Shown piece after piece: positions 45,156 through 57,256 of a stretch of DNA of 64,000 nt (its first letter is position 1; the number at the start of each line of letters is the position of its first letter). Source of the stretch: Aurifilum marmelostoma (lineage: Eukaryota; Ascomycota; Sordariomycetes; Diaporthales; Cryphonectriaceae). The position numbers and the translations under genes are program-made. The stretch is from positions 1,787,001 to 1,851,000 of the forward strand of contig JAMXSV010000004.1 of the NCBI GenBank assembly GCA_027559495.1, in the 5' to 3' direction. The notes under the pieces are model-generated. The model saw only the letters and a program-made list of their open reading frames with translations, was not told the origin of the DNA and did no database searches.

Positions 45156-46453
45156 ATGGCCTCAATGTCGGCTGACGAGAGGATTGCCCTCATCAAGGAG
45201 AATCTCGCCGAAACCCTCGACTTTGAGATCATCGAGAAGATCATCAGGGACGGAAACAATCCCAAGGTCTACTGGGGAACGTACGTTGTTGGGCATTCCC
45301 CGGGCAGGATCACCCCCTCCCCCCTCCTTTCGGGCCCCAGGCACACCCAGATGCTAACCTCTTTCTTCGCACCTGCTCTAGAGCGACGACCGGACGGCCT
45401 CACTGCGGATACTTTGTCCCTGCCATCAAGCTCGCCCAGCTTCTCCGCTCCGGGTGCGAGCTCACCATCCTCCTCGCCGACATCCATGGCTTCCTCGACA
45501 ACCTGAAGGCCCCGATCGAGCTGGTCGAGCATAGGGCCAACTACTACAAGCGCGTTATCACGGCCATGCTCAATGCCACCTGTGGCGAAGAGGACGTCAA
45601 AAAGCTCAAGTTCGTGTACGGCAGTTCCTACCAGAAGAGCGCCGACTACTGCATGGACCTATACAAGATGGCGGCGGTGGTGTCCGAGCATGACGCCAAG
45701 AAGGCCGGCGCCGAGGTCGTCAAGCAGACAGCCAACGCCCCGCTGTCCGGCCTCCTGTATCCTCTGCTCCAGGTGCTGGACGAGCAGTACCTCGATGTCG
45801 ATGTCCAGTTTGGCGGTGTGGACCAGCGGAAGCTCTTCACCGCCGCCAAGGAGTGGCTGCCCAAGCTGGGCTACCGCCAGCGCGCACACATCATGAACGC
45901 TATGGTGCCCGGTCTCCAGGGCGGCAAGATGTCCGCAAGCGACCCCAACTCCAAGATCGACCTGCTGGACGAGGCAGACACGGTGCTTAAGAAGATCAAG
46001 AAGGCCGAGTGCGTGCCCAAGGTGCCCGAGGGCAACGGCGTCCTTGCCTTTGTCGAATACGTGCTGCTGCCCGCCGCGCGCCTCAAGGGCCAGAAGGGCT
46101 TCGTGGTCGACCGGACCAGGGATGAGCTTCCGGAGCTGGTCTACACCGACGTCGAGACGATGCACAACGACTACCGCAACGACGTCCTGACCCCGCAGAT
46201 CCTCAAGCCTGCGGTCTCCAAGGCGCTCAACGAGCTGATGGCACCCATACGGGAGGAGTACAGCAAGGATGAGGACTGGCAGGAGCTTGTCCAGAAGGCC
46301 TACCCACCCGAGGTCAAGGTCGTCAAGGAGAAGAAGAAGAAGGACCGTGGCACCATGTTCCCCGGCGGTAAGAAGGACGGAGGCAAGGCACCAGCTGATG
46401 GTGCAGTCACGTCCCAAACGGAGGACCTGCCCGTTCGTACTGCAAAGGAATAG
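45156..46453 (+). CDS. TYS1: Cytosolic tyrosyl-tRNA synthetase
   Basis: Two exons, 45156-45280 and 45382-46453, give 398 residues. The 101-nt intron has donor GTACGT and acceptor CTCTAG. The start MASMSADERIALIKENLAET is the first ATG; a second in-frame ATG lies three codons on. The class I signatures are present: the HIGH-type PHCGYF at about 48-53, made complete by the splice (TATTGRPHCGYF), and KMSAS at 224-228 in LQGGKMSASDPNSKIDLL. Tyrosine-pocket sequence (YGSSYQKSADYCMDLYKM, DVQFGGVDQRKLF) matches eukaryotic cytosolic TyrRS. The tail is Lys-rich (VKEKKKKDRGTMF). No mitochondrial presequence is seen. It charges tRNA-Tyr in the cytosol. A possible CPC1/GCN4 site lies upstream. Confidence 0.96.
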
Positions 46454-49197
46454 ACCCCTCATCTCAAGGTGTTACACGGAGTTTAAACATGTCCTCGGTC
46501 GCCCGCCAGAGGAAAAAAGGAGCCAGTAAGGAAAGTAGACGATAGATACCCTGGCGACCACTCTCATGGTGTCAGCTTCTGGGTTAGAGCTCTTGTCACT
46601 ATTCTATGCTCGTGCCTATGGAATTGCTGCGTCCTCGCAAGCAATTGCTTTAGGTCGTCCCTTCTCTGAAGAAGGCTTGTCTTGCTGGCTTGAGCGTTGT
46701 AGAAGGGACTAAGTTATGTCCTCTCGAGATCCGCTACGAAGAACTGCGGCAATTGATCCTGGGCTTGCCAAGTTAGATAGATATGTACTGATTGCTGCTA
46801 TCGCAAGTACTATGTGCCTCGGTCATCGATCGAATAATTTTTCGTCCCATCTTCCTTTTTTACTTGTTCCAATTTTTTAGTTGTAGGTACTTGATGAAGA
46901 CGGGATGAATCGCCAGGCACGCTTTAAGAGTCCACACCACTTCGACCAGTCTCGGGGTCCTCTGTTAGTGTCAACGGTTAGTACTGCCAACCCTGCGAAT
47001 ACACAATAGTAGCAGCACCACTTGCACCAGTAATTTATGAGCTTGACGCGTGTTCCCAGGTCGGTATAGTTCGGAGACGGTAGCGCGACAGCAGCTTTCG
47101 CCCTTAGCCCGTCATTATTTTCCTCCTAAGGGATGTTGTTTTGAACCTCAAGCTGTCAGTCGAGTGGTGATGGTACGGGCTTTCCATCAAAGTTGCCCTC
47201 TCCCATCCCATGATCGTCAATTTTCCTCCCCCCTCTCCAAGCTGTGACTTGTAAAGTGGGTCTCAGCTGCAGGCTTTGTGAGAAACAAGAGTTGAGCAAA
47301 GGCGTCCACAGGCCCAGAGGATCCAGCCTGGGATCCCTGACCAGCCTGCAGCTCCAGCACTAACTCGGAACGCTCAGGTCGCCTTGCAAAGTACATACCA
47401 GCAACAGAAAGTATGAGGATCTACCCACTACTGGCATCTTACGGCAGCATTGTGTGATTAAGATTACACATGTGGCACGGGATTGGGTAGGAGGGGGGGC
47501 AGGTGTGCCGAGCCAATGCAGGTGTGCTCGACCCCTGCAGTGACAGGCGTGTTCAAAATTTACTACAGGCACGAGATGACTGTCATGCTTGGATGGGAGG
47601 CAGGCGGGAGGCGGGGGCCATGCAACAGGACTGGGTCCAGCAGTGGCCCAGCAGTGGCCCAGCAGTGGTACAGCAGTGTCTCGGCATAACATGACCCTGT
47701 CTGTCATCCCCAGTCTGCCCGGTGTCAGCAAATCAGAAGGGGGAATCCTCAGCAGCCATTCCTCAGTACTATTTGTTACACTGCCAGTCGGCAACAGGTA
47801 CAGGCCACTCACCCACTGCCAGCGAGCCAAGGCTGGGCTGGGCAGGGCTGGTTGAGCTCCATCGTCATATGTATCATCATCATCCTCTCAGTTCGCGACT
47901 CTATATTGTTTATTTTGTTTTATTTCTTATTGGCAACCCCCAGAACCTGGCCCCCCCCCCCCTTCTTCCCTCCTCCATTCCTTCGCCCTTCCTTTTTTGT
48001 CACGTCTCATCGATCTCGAGACCCGATCCCATCGTCCCACGCCCACGATTTCTCCACCACACGAGCAGGCCACACAGCCAGGCTCCGCGCTGCAATCTCC
48101 CGTGGCCGCCAGGGTGGACTCGACTTCTATTGTTGGCCGCGTCGTGGACCCTGAAGCTTGACTCGACGGAGACTCGACGGGACCCGGCTCACATAGAGAG
48201 ACAGAGAGATACTCGAGCACGAGCCCTCTCTTCCAAGCAAGCGCAAGCAAGCAGCCGAGGCCAGGCAAGGCGCGCACGAACCAGGCGACCCGACCTGATG
48301 GTAGTGAGGAGGCGAGCTCGGTCCTCAGCAGGCGGATTCTTCTCTCTCACCTCCATGTTCACCTACTACATCTTGTCGCTGCTCTTTTGTTAATCCGACC
48401 GACGACATCTCATCGACAGCTTGCAGATGCTGCTGCCGCTGCCGCCGCCGCCGCGCTCACACTGCTGTCGTCTTCTTGCCGTTGTCCATCTTCCTCTTCT
48501 TCTCTCACGCCTCCTCCTCCTCTTCCTCAATGATCGTGCCTATTTATCTCGACTGATCCCCACTCTTCATTCTTCATTTCGTTCATTTAATCTTGGCACT
48601 GCTGGGAGGTACCTGTCAGGCTGTTCCCGTACCTGGACTACCGTCAGCCCCAAAAGTGTACTGGCACAGGCACACCCTTGACCGACATACGAGATCGTTC
48701 ATAGTCCCAACTTGGCCCTAGTCTCTCCCCCCCGGATCCTAATACGCGACGCGATTATCCCGGCCTGCCAGTCCGAGATTTCTCCACTGCCTCTTTTCTT
48801 GTTCTTCTTTTTTTTGTCCTTTCCTTCCTGGTCAAAGGAAAAAAAAAAGGGGGATCTCCCTACCTGCAGCTTGTCAGAGAAGCCGGGCACTCGTCGACGA
48901 CGCGTTAGGATAGGTACTGAGAATCAGCTGCAGACGACCTGTCCATCGTCTGTGCTGATCTCAGAGTGGTAAGTCTCTCTGCCCCCAGTCCCCCCCCCCC
49001 CCCTCCTCCTCCTTCAGAAACTCCATCCCCTGCCAACAGGCGCATCCGTTTTGGCCCCCGCCCACCTGTCCAGGTCTGCACGTTGTTCTGGTGTGTAACA
49101 GAGAAAGAGAGAGAGAGAGAGAGACAGCTCTTGCGTGTATGTGGCTCAGAAATAGGGTCACACTCGTCTGACGTGCGCGTATCTGCCACTTGTCCAG
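46454..49197. other. Intergenic region and leader or first-exon zone of the coiled-coil gene
   Basis: About 2.7 kb. It holds an 11-bp tandem repeat (47638-47681), C runs at about 47950-47962 and 48990-49004, and a GA tract near 49106-49122. A CAG acceptor at 49195-49197 opens the first clear exon of the next gene. A good GTAAGT donor at 48969 with a CT-rich intron is visible, but the sequence before it has no in-frame ATG, so it may be a leader exon. Confidence 0.5.
47638..47681. repeat. 11-bp tandem repeat, about four copies
   Basis: Unit CAGCAGTGGCC: two perfect copies (47638-47659), a third with TA at its end (47660-47670) and a partial fourth starting CAGCAGTG (47671). Confidence 0.9.
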
Positions 49198-52100
49198 GTT
49201 TTCGCAAATACGTCTTCGCAAGAGTCGTCACCACCACTTCCTCCTCGTGCTCCCGCACAGGACGGTCTGGCCAGCCAATCACCACCAAAGTCCCCAGCCC
49301 TGTCAACCGCGTCCACTGCCGACGGCGAGGCGTCCTCTCCTTTCGTTCCACACCTGGCGGCCCCGCCGCTGCCGAAGCGCGCTTTGGAGCTGTTGCGGAC
49401 ACCGCCTCCTCGCGACGACAACAACGACGACAAGGGGGAGGATAGTCAATACGTTACCGCCAGCTGGGGCAGCCCGTACCCCAGGTCAGAAGAGGCCGGT
49501 CTCCGAACACATAGCCCCGCCAGCGACGCGTCCGACGACCCGCCCATCCACCGCCTGGAGCTCGACACTCCGTTTCTGCGCCCGGCTCCGCTCCTGGCTG
49601 CCACATCCTCCGAGCAGCATCCTGCGTCTCTGGCCGCCATCCTCGTGAACCGCGCCAAGAGGTCTGATCTCGCGCGCGGGCTCACGGAGGACTGGATTCG
49701 CCAGCATACCGCTGCTGACGAACACGTCGAGCCTCGCCATTGGCTGAGCGACGGTTCGGACAGTGAGCACTCTTCGCTGAGCGGCTCACCACCCCAGGAG
49801 GGGGTCGCGTGGCTCGAAGACAAGGACCTGGTCACCCCCAAGGCCTATCCTGCCCGCACCGCCTCGTCTCAGCCGTCATCGTCGTCCGGCCAGCAGCATC
49901 CAAGGGCGCGGTCGAGCACCGAGACTTTGAAGCAGAGCACTGTGGATCAGCTACGACAGCCGCGGCGTGAAGAAATGGCGGCCTCTAGCACAGACGGCCC
50001 TGAGCCGGGCAACACGGGCGACCTGATCACGCTGTCAAGCACACCTGACCTCCGCCCGACGACACCTGTTGGCAACACAGCGGGTAACAGCAAACCAAGA
50101 CCCGCCGACGCGCCGTCCAAAGGGATGGAAGCACCAGTGACACCCACAAGGGCCGAGGCCAAGAAGGAGTCCGCGCCAACGCCTCGGATTAAGAAGCGAG
50201 TGCCATGGCGTGGTAAGAACATCATGGTCCTGCTACCTAGAGACGAGGGCCGAGGCAAACCAGGGAACCGGCCCATTCCACTAAAGGAACACGAGGCGCG
50301 GAACATGTTCAGAGAATGGGAACAACTAGGGTATGACATTCGCGGATTCGACCTGAACGAGCCCGAGGGAAACCCCGCGCTGCCTGTCGAGCACTACTCC
50401 AGGAGCAGGGACGAATGGCCTGACGTTGAAGACACGGCGAGGGAGTGGGCACAGCGAGCCTTCAAGGTTACGCTGCCTGACATTGGGGGTGAGTACCTCC
50501 TCGGCAGAGGTCTCTCTACTTTGAGCTAGCTTTCGCTAACACACAGATCTCCTCACAGCATGGAAGAGGTACGTTGATGAGTTGAACGAGGCCAAGCTTA
50601 GGGCCCTCGGTGTCTCGTTTGCCGACGAGGAACCACCCCTGCCGCCACCAGCGTCCATTTCTCCCAACCCGCAAGCACTCAGCCGACGGGCCACGGTCAC
50701 GCAGTACCCTCCACTGCCGTTCTCGCCGCCGATCCCGCCCTCCTCGGCGTCAAGTCAAGGGCTGCAGCAGTTTCCGTTCCCTGGCCAGCCTCCTACCTCT
50801 GCCGGTATGAGCGCTGTCGCGTCACCTGCCCAGTTCAACGGAAACTTCTCGTCGCCACACGCAGCCGCAATGTCTCCGAACCAACCATCACCCTTTGGTT
50901 TCATGCCTCCTCAGCCGCAGCCATCACCGAGAGACATGCTGATGCACCGTGCCTCCCCGTCCTTGTCAACCTCCCCGTTTACGCAGGGTGGTTTCCAGCC
51001 TCCGCTTCCCCATCAGCGCCATCAGTCGCTCCAGTTTCCTCAGCTACCGCACCAGCAGTTTATGCCGCCTAGGTCGACTCCTCACCTGCAGGAACTGCGT
51101 GAGGAGGACGAGGAGGAGCACTCCAAGAGCCCGTCAAAGACACCCGAGCCTAGCCAACCCTTTGTCCGTCACAATGCAAGCGATAGCCTCCAGAGGGAGA
51201 TCGACGAGGCTGAGTATCACCTGGAAGAGCAGTTCCGGTCCCAACTTGAGCATGATCAGGACTATAGCCCGCACAGAGAGGATGAAAGAGTCCAGGCCGC
51301 GCTCCCAACGGTACAAGAGCCAGCTCTGCAATATGTGCCCCAGGCGCCGCACTTTGAGAACTCTGTCAACGACAACCTTGTCCTGCACCACCCGCGTCCT
51401 CACAGCAGAGGACATTCTCTGTCGCAGAAGTTCTTTGGCGAGGAAGACATCAATACCAGCTCTGGTGTTGGGGCCCTTGGCCGCCTGCATACGATTCAGG
51501 ATGACAAGGCTGGCGAGGAGCTCGAGACAAACCCAAGCAATCTTGGGACACCGGTTCATAACAAGTTTCCCAACCTGGCTCATGACAGGACGTTCAGCAA
51601 TCCCTGGCAGGATGTCCAGTCGATCTCTCGCCGGCCAAGTCACGACAGCAAGCCTTCCAACTCTTCCAAATTGAATGTTGCAGCACCCGAGTTCAAGTTC
51701 AATCCGACCAGCACGTTTCAGCCTGGACAGTTCAACTTCGGGAGCAACACTTTCCAGCCCGCGGTGTTCCAGAGCGGCTTTGTACCAAGAGCACCAGAAT
51801 CAGTTCAGTCAAGCCAATTCAGCCCTCCAGCAGCGCCGTCGTCCAAGATTAACGCTAGGGCCGCGGCCTTCTCTCCTGGCTCGAGCGATTTCAGCTTCTC
51901 TGCTGCTGGAGCTCCGACGTTCAGGCCAGACGCGCCTTCTTTCACTCCCATGCAATCGTTCAATGGCTCCGTCACATCGCCCGTGCTGTCTGGTAGTGAC
52001 AGCGGCACGATGCCGATGTCGATCTTCGGCAATATCGACCTCAACAGGCCAGAAATCATTAAGCCCGTGAAGCAGTCCAAGGCTATTCCTATCCTGCGGC

Positions 52101-55100
52101 CGTCCAGCCACTCATCAATCCAGGCAGAGCAACAACCAACGATGACTGAGGATGAAAACGGCCGCATTGTGGACGAATCGAGAATCAAGAGATTCAGAAG
52201 CGCGAGCGCGGATGAGGACGAAGACATTCGATTTGCAGAGCCGACAGAGCATATTGCGTCCATTGAGGATGCGCCAGGCAGCGGCCCAGGAGATAAAGCA
52301 ACCGAGGAAGAGCGCCCCGCCCCGGGGACGGCCATGTCCTCAACAATTGTCTCCGATTCTACGGATGCCAAAGACACGACCAGCCTGTCTGAGATGTCTG
52401 CGGCCGACCAAAACACCATGAGCTGGGCGCCAGCCGAGCTGAGGTCGGAAGCTGAGATCTCAGATTTCGACGCTGCGAGACCTTTTGGCGAGGACACTTT
52501 TACTTCACATCACAAGAAGAGTCTCTCTGCAACAGCAAGACCGTTCGTCCCCGGCATGTCCTTTGCTGAGGGAGACGGCGAGAAGGAGGACACGCCCGTG
52601 CCAGGGCACTTTGACGACTTGCTATCGGCGCCTGTGCAGCAGGGTGGCGTCAGCCCTGTGGAGGAGGAAGAGGTCGCCGAGGACGTTCCTCAGAAGTCCA
52701 TCGAGGTTGAGGAGTCGCCAGTCATCAGCCAAGAAATCGAACTTGGAGGAGACGCGACCTTTGATCAGGCCAGGTACTCACCATCGCCCTCGCCTATCAA
52801 TGTGGGCCTTGACGCGAGCAGGCTCGCCACCAGTATCTCGCCAGTCAAGGGCCTCGCCGCGTCGAAATACGCCAGGTCGCCATCTGCAGTCTCGGAGGCC
52901 GAGACTCAGGAGCCACGAGAGGCTCTGGCGTCCTCTGTTACTGCTGAGGATCTTGAGGACACCCAGGGAACGGTTTCTGGGCCTGTTAGTCCGCCAGCTA
53001 TCCACTTCGACGGGGAGCACGAACTCCGTGAACCAACCTTTGAAGAGATCGACGAGGTCATGCGGCACATTAACGAGGATCCGGCGATGGGTGTCAAGAA
53101 GACAGTCGAGTCGCCTCTTTGGCAGCCAAGTCCAGCACGGCCTATCATGATACCTGGTGCGGTCTCCAGTAACGGGTCTCCTAAGCATATTCACCCGCAC
53201 CTGCGAGACAACGCGCCGAGTCCCAGCCCAAGGCACTACCATCTTCCACTCAAGGTGATGGCGCCGCTGACGTCTACAGAGTTGGAGGATCCTTTCGTCG
53301 ACCCTCCACTAAGCGCCCAACTATCTCGACCTGGGACGAGCGAGAGCCAAGCTCCCAGTGATGACTGGGAACGGGCGTTCAGCGACGAGGAACAGAACAA
53401 ACTGGACTCCAGGGCTACGTTTTTCGATGGCCGGGTCAACAACTTGGTCGATGGTGTCTTAGAAGCCCGCCTGGGCCCTCTAGAGAAGGCATTGGGCGGT
53501 ATTCAGCATGCTTTGGCCTCGTTCTCCGATCGCACGCCACCAAGCCGGCGTGAGCGTCGCAGCCTATCTGCCGAGATCATCCAGGAGAGCGATGCTGACG
53601 ATGAGGACGATGAACCTATCCCACGTCGCTCCATGAGCCCTCGGAAGGACAGGCGGATGGACCAGATCAGGGCTGTCGTGATGGAAGCCGTTGCGGCTCA
53701 ACAGCGCAACAGTGGGCCCCTGGCCGCGTTGCCACCATCAACCTCGGGGTTGGATGAAGCCTCTAGTCAGACCATGTCGTCCATCTTGAAGGCGATGGAG
53801 GAGATGAGGCAGCAGTTCAGCGAGTCCCTACACCTGGACTTCCGAGCTGAGGACCTACGGACGGTTGTTGAAGAGGCGGTGGAGAACCGACTACCTCCCC
53901 CGCCACCGCCCGCACAGGTAGTTGAGGCTGATGACGAGCGGCATGCCCTGGCCGAGAAGATGAACGAGTTATCGTCTCGTTGTGCTGAACTGGAACATCG
54001 CCTACACATCGAGGAGGCCAAGAGTTCCGCTGAGGTTGCCTCCAGAAGGGCCGTTGAAGATCGGGCCGCTGAGATCGAGAGGCAGCTGCACATGGCGGAG
54101 ACCAGGATCGAGGTGGAGATTATCAACCGCAGCGCCTATGACCAGCGTGTCGGTGACCTCGAGGACAAGATGCACCACCAGGAGGAACTGGTCGAAAGCG
54201 AGATCAACCTCAGGCGTGCAGTGGAGGACAGGCTTGCCGAGGTGCAACGTCTCCTCCGCATCTCTTCTGAGGAAGAAATACGTCTACGCGAAGCGCTCGA
54301 GGAGAAGGATGAGAGGGTCAAGATCCTCGATGCCAACAACAGCAAGAACCAGATGCGCCTGTCTCTGCTCGAAGCCTCCCTGGAGAACGTCCAAAAAGAC
54401 AAGACAGATCTGGAGGTTCGTGTGGAGATTGCCGAGGCGGACGCCCGCGACCTCCGCCAGGAGGCGAGCCGCTGGAGGACGGAAGCGGAGCGAGCCATTG
54501 AGCTTTCTGAGCGCCAGGGCGATGATCTGCACCACGCTCTGGAAGAGAAGAAGCAGCTCCATGTGCTGGTCGACACACTCGGTACTCAGCTGAACGAGAA
54601 CGAAAGGGTGCGCGAGAGTTGGCGGGCCAAGTTCATCTCCTTGCAACAAGACATGGAACGTGCCTCCTTCGAGATCGCTGAAGAAAATGCGCGCCGCATT
54701 AAGCAGGAGCAGGCCATGGTCGCTCGACAAGAAGTACTTGACGCTAGGTTGCAGGCGGAGTCGCGGACGAGGGAGCGTCTGGAAACTGAGCTTGAGAGAC
54801 TCGAGGCTGGTGAACGCCAGGGCATGAAGGCTGTCAATGAGGCCAAGAGGCTAGATCTCCTGCTCGGAGAGATGAAGACGGAGAATCACAAGCTCCAGCA
54901 GACCGCCATGCGCTACCAGGCCGAGTTCTCTCAGGCCCGCGAATCTGCGGCACGGGAGATCCAGCGTTCTCGGGATTCCATGCAAGGTCAGCTTGAGCAG
55001 GCCAATAACCAGGTCAACCTGGTTCGCGAGGAGCTCGAGGACCAGATCTCGACGCTGCAGGCCCAGCTTGACCAAGCCAAGCTCGATGCCGATACCGTGC

Positions 55101-56335
55101 GGTCGCAATATGATATGCTCGCAGAGGACGCCAGTCACCACCGCAAAGGCGATGTCGACGCGCTCATCCAGAAGCACCAGGACGAGATGGAAGACCTGCA
55201 GGCGCGCCTGGAGCGGCGGCTCAATAACGCGCTGGAAGATGCGCAGCGCGGCGAGTCTAACCTCCTTGAACGCCTCAGCATCTCGACATCCAGGTGCGAG
55301 CATCTCCAGGATCGTGTTGCCCATCTTGAAGAGAAACTCGAGATCACCAGAGAGGCCGCTCGTGCTGCCGCCCAGGCTGCCAAGGCCTCTGGGGCCGCCT
55401 CTCCCTCCGTCACTGGTGCTGTCACTCCTGTACCGGCAGCTGCAAAGCCTTGGCCCGCCCCGCAGCCGCAATCGCAGTCGCAGGCTGTGGCTCATGCCAT
55501 GCAGCTTCCTGAAAAGATCTCGCCGCAAGCGCTTCGGGAGTCCATCATGGTCCTGCAAGAGCAACTGCAGGAGCGCGAGCAGAAGATCGAGGGTCTCGAG
55601 CAGACGGTGGCGAAGCTCGACCCCGAGGCGGAGACGAAGATTGCCAAGCGTGACGACGAGATTGTGTGGCTGCGTGAGCTTTTGGCTGTTCGGCACTCTG
55701 ACCTGCAGGATATCATCACTGCTCTCGGCCGGGATGACTACGACCAGGAGCGCGTGCGTGATGCTGCGATCCGTCTCAAGGCCAACCTGCAGATGGAGCA
55801 GCAAGAGCGCGAGAGGGCTATGAATGGCGGCTCGAGTATCAATCTGCCAAACATCGCCGCCAGCCTGCGTGAACGTGCGCCCGGAGTCGTGCAGGCAGTA
55901 GGCCCATTGGCTGCTGCGTTGGGCAACTGGCGTAAGGGCGCCAGCTTGACCAACGGCAGGGCGTCATCGCCAGCCCCAGGCCGTGTTGTTGCCACACCTC
56001 AAAAGGACAGCCCCGCCTCGCAGAGCAGCTTCCTCTCTGGACTCCTGACCCCGCCTCAGTCCAATCTCCGCCAGGCGCCATCGTCAGGCCAGCAAACCGC
56101 CTTTTCTGCCACTGGCCGTCGGTTCACGCCACAGGATCTCGCGAATAGGCCTAAGCCTAGGGCGATGTCACAGCGACAGGCCGGGAAGCTGCCGGCTCGC
56201 GAAGAAAGCCCTATCCGCCAACCAAGCGAGCCGAGCCTACCTCAGACGCCACCCATGATGCGCGTGGCGTCCTACGATGACGATGCACTTGCGCAGGACG
56301 AATTTGATGATGCTGGATTCTTTGACGACGAGTAA
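49198..56335 (+). CDS. Giant coiled-coil protein of unknown function, start codon unresolved
   Basis: Two clear exons, 49198-50488 and 50559-56335, encode 2,355 residues. The reading begins VFANTSSQESSPPLPPRAPA after a CAG acceptor, and no ATG lies in frame before residue 260. The initiator must be in an upstream exon (ATG 48298 followed by GTAGTG is one speculative option). Residues 1-300 are disordered and Pro/Ser-rich. A compact conserved block follows near 330-430 (KKRVPWRGKNIMVLLPRDEG; MFREWEQLGYDIRGFDLNEP; AWKRYVDELNEAKLRALG). Then come about 950 disordered residues rich in Pro, Gln and Ser, with acidic stretches. A coiled coil with strong heptads runs from about 1570 to 2090. A second conserved block is DDEIVWLRELLAVRHSDLQD with YDQERVRDAAIRLKANLQME, and the tail is acidic (DEFDDAGFFDDE). 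No motor, kinase or membrane segment is visible. I do not recognise a named family. A scaffold role at spindle pole, Golgi or nuclear pore is only analogy. Confidence 0.82.
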
Positions 56336-57256
56336 GAGATCTAGTCAGTCCGACACTCGCAGTTGCATATGTGTCCATCTCACCTAATAGACCAACTTTT
56401 CCTTTGTTATTTGAGAGTTTGAAGATGGAGAGGCGAGGAAGAGAGAGAGAGAGAGAGAGAGGTCGAAAAGGGGAGGAGGGGAGTGATCGTTCCAAAATTC
56501 CATACATTTTCTTATTTATTCTCTTGTCTTTTTTTTTTTTTTTTTTTGTCTTTCCTTCCAACAAAAACCCGAACAAACACAAGCCCAACATACCCATGAT
56601 CACTGCATCCCTAGATTGATACCCCTGAGTTCAACTGCGAACTCGAGCACGAGAAGATTTCGGTGGAGAGAGACTGTTATACTGTATCGTACATATATTA
56701 AAATACACACTTTCTTGTCTTACTATTTGGTTGGAGCGGGGCTTTGGACGCCTGCGAGATAGCATGGCGGCGTGAGGGCAGTGCTCGAGACTACTTGTTA
56801 TGAAAACGTTTATTTAGACAAGAAGAGTGACTGCATTCGTCAGACACTTTTCAATATACACTCGTCTGAGCACGCGGCACACCTTGGCTAATTGATGGCC
56901 TATGTACTCTCACCTCCTTCACACGAAAAGAGTCCTGCGGGCAGTTGCTTTGATTCTCCAAGTTTCTACATGAATATCATTACGGCACGCTCAGGATCTG
57001 GTTGTGGCTACCCATCATGTATCATTTGCTCTGCTCTTGAGCCTTTTGTTTTGTTGCCATACGACATGGCCGCCGCCGTCACGCAAGACCGGAACGCCAT
57101 ATCGATAATAACTCCAGACTCCCTTCGATCCCACACACAAAATGGTCCACCGTCCGGTGCTGTTTCGGCCAGTAGGATGGATCAACAAACAAAAACATAC
57201 CGGTCCCGGTCCCGGCGATCCCGGTCCCGGTCCCCCCCCCCCCCTTCCTATCCATC
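56336..57256. other. Intergenic region between convergent genes
   Basis: 3' flanks with a GA microsatellite (about 56443-56461), a T run (56529-56547) and a C run (57233-57244) just beyond the stop of the next gene. No supported ORF. Confidence 0.6.

Noticed and set aside
54851..55804. 317-residue minus-strand ORF rich in Leu and His
   Set aside because: Antisense of the coiled-coil heptads, which gives Leu-rich readings mechanically.
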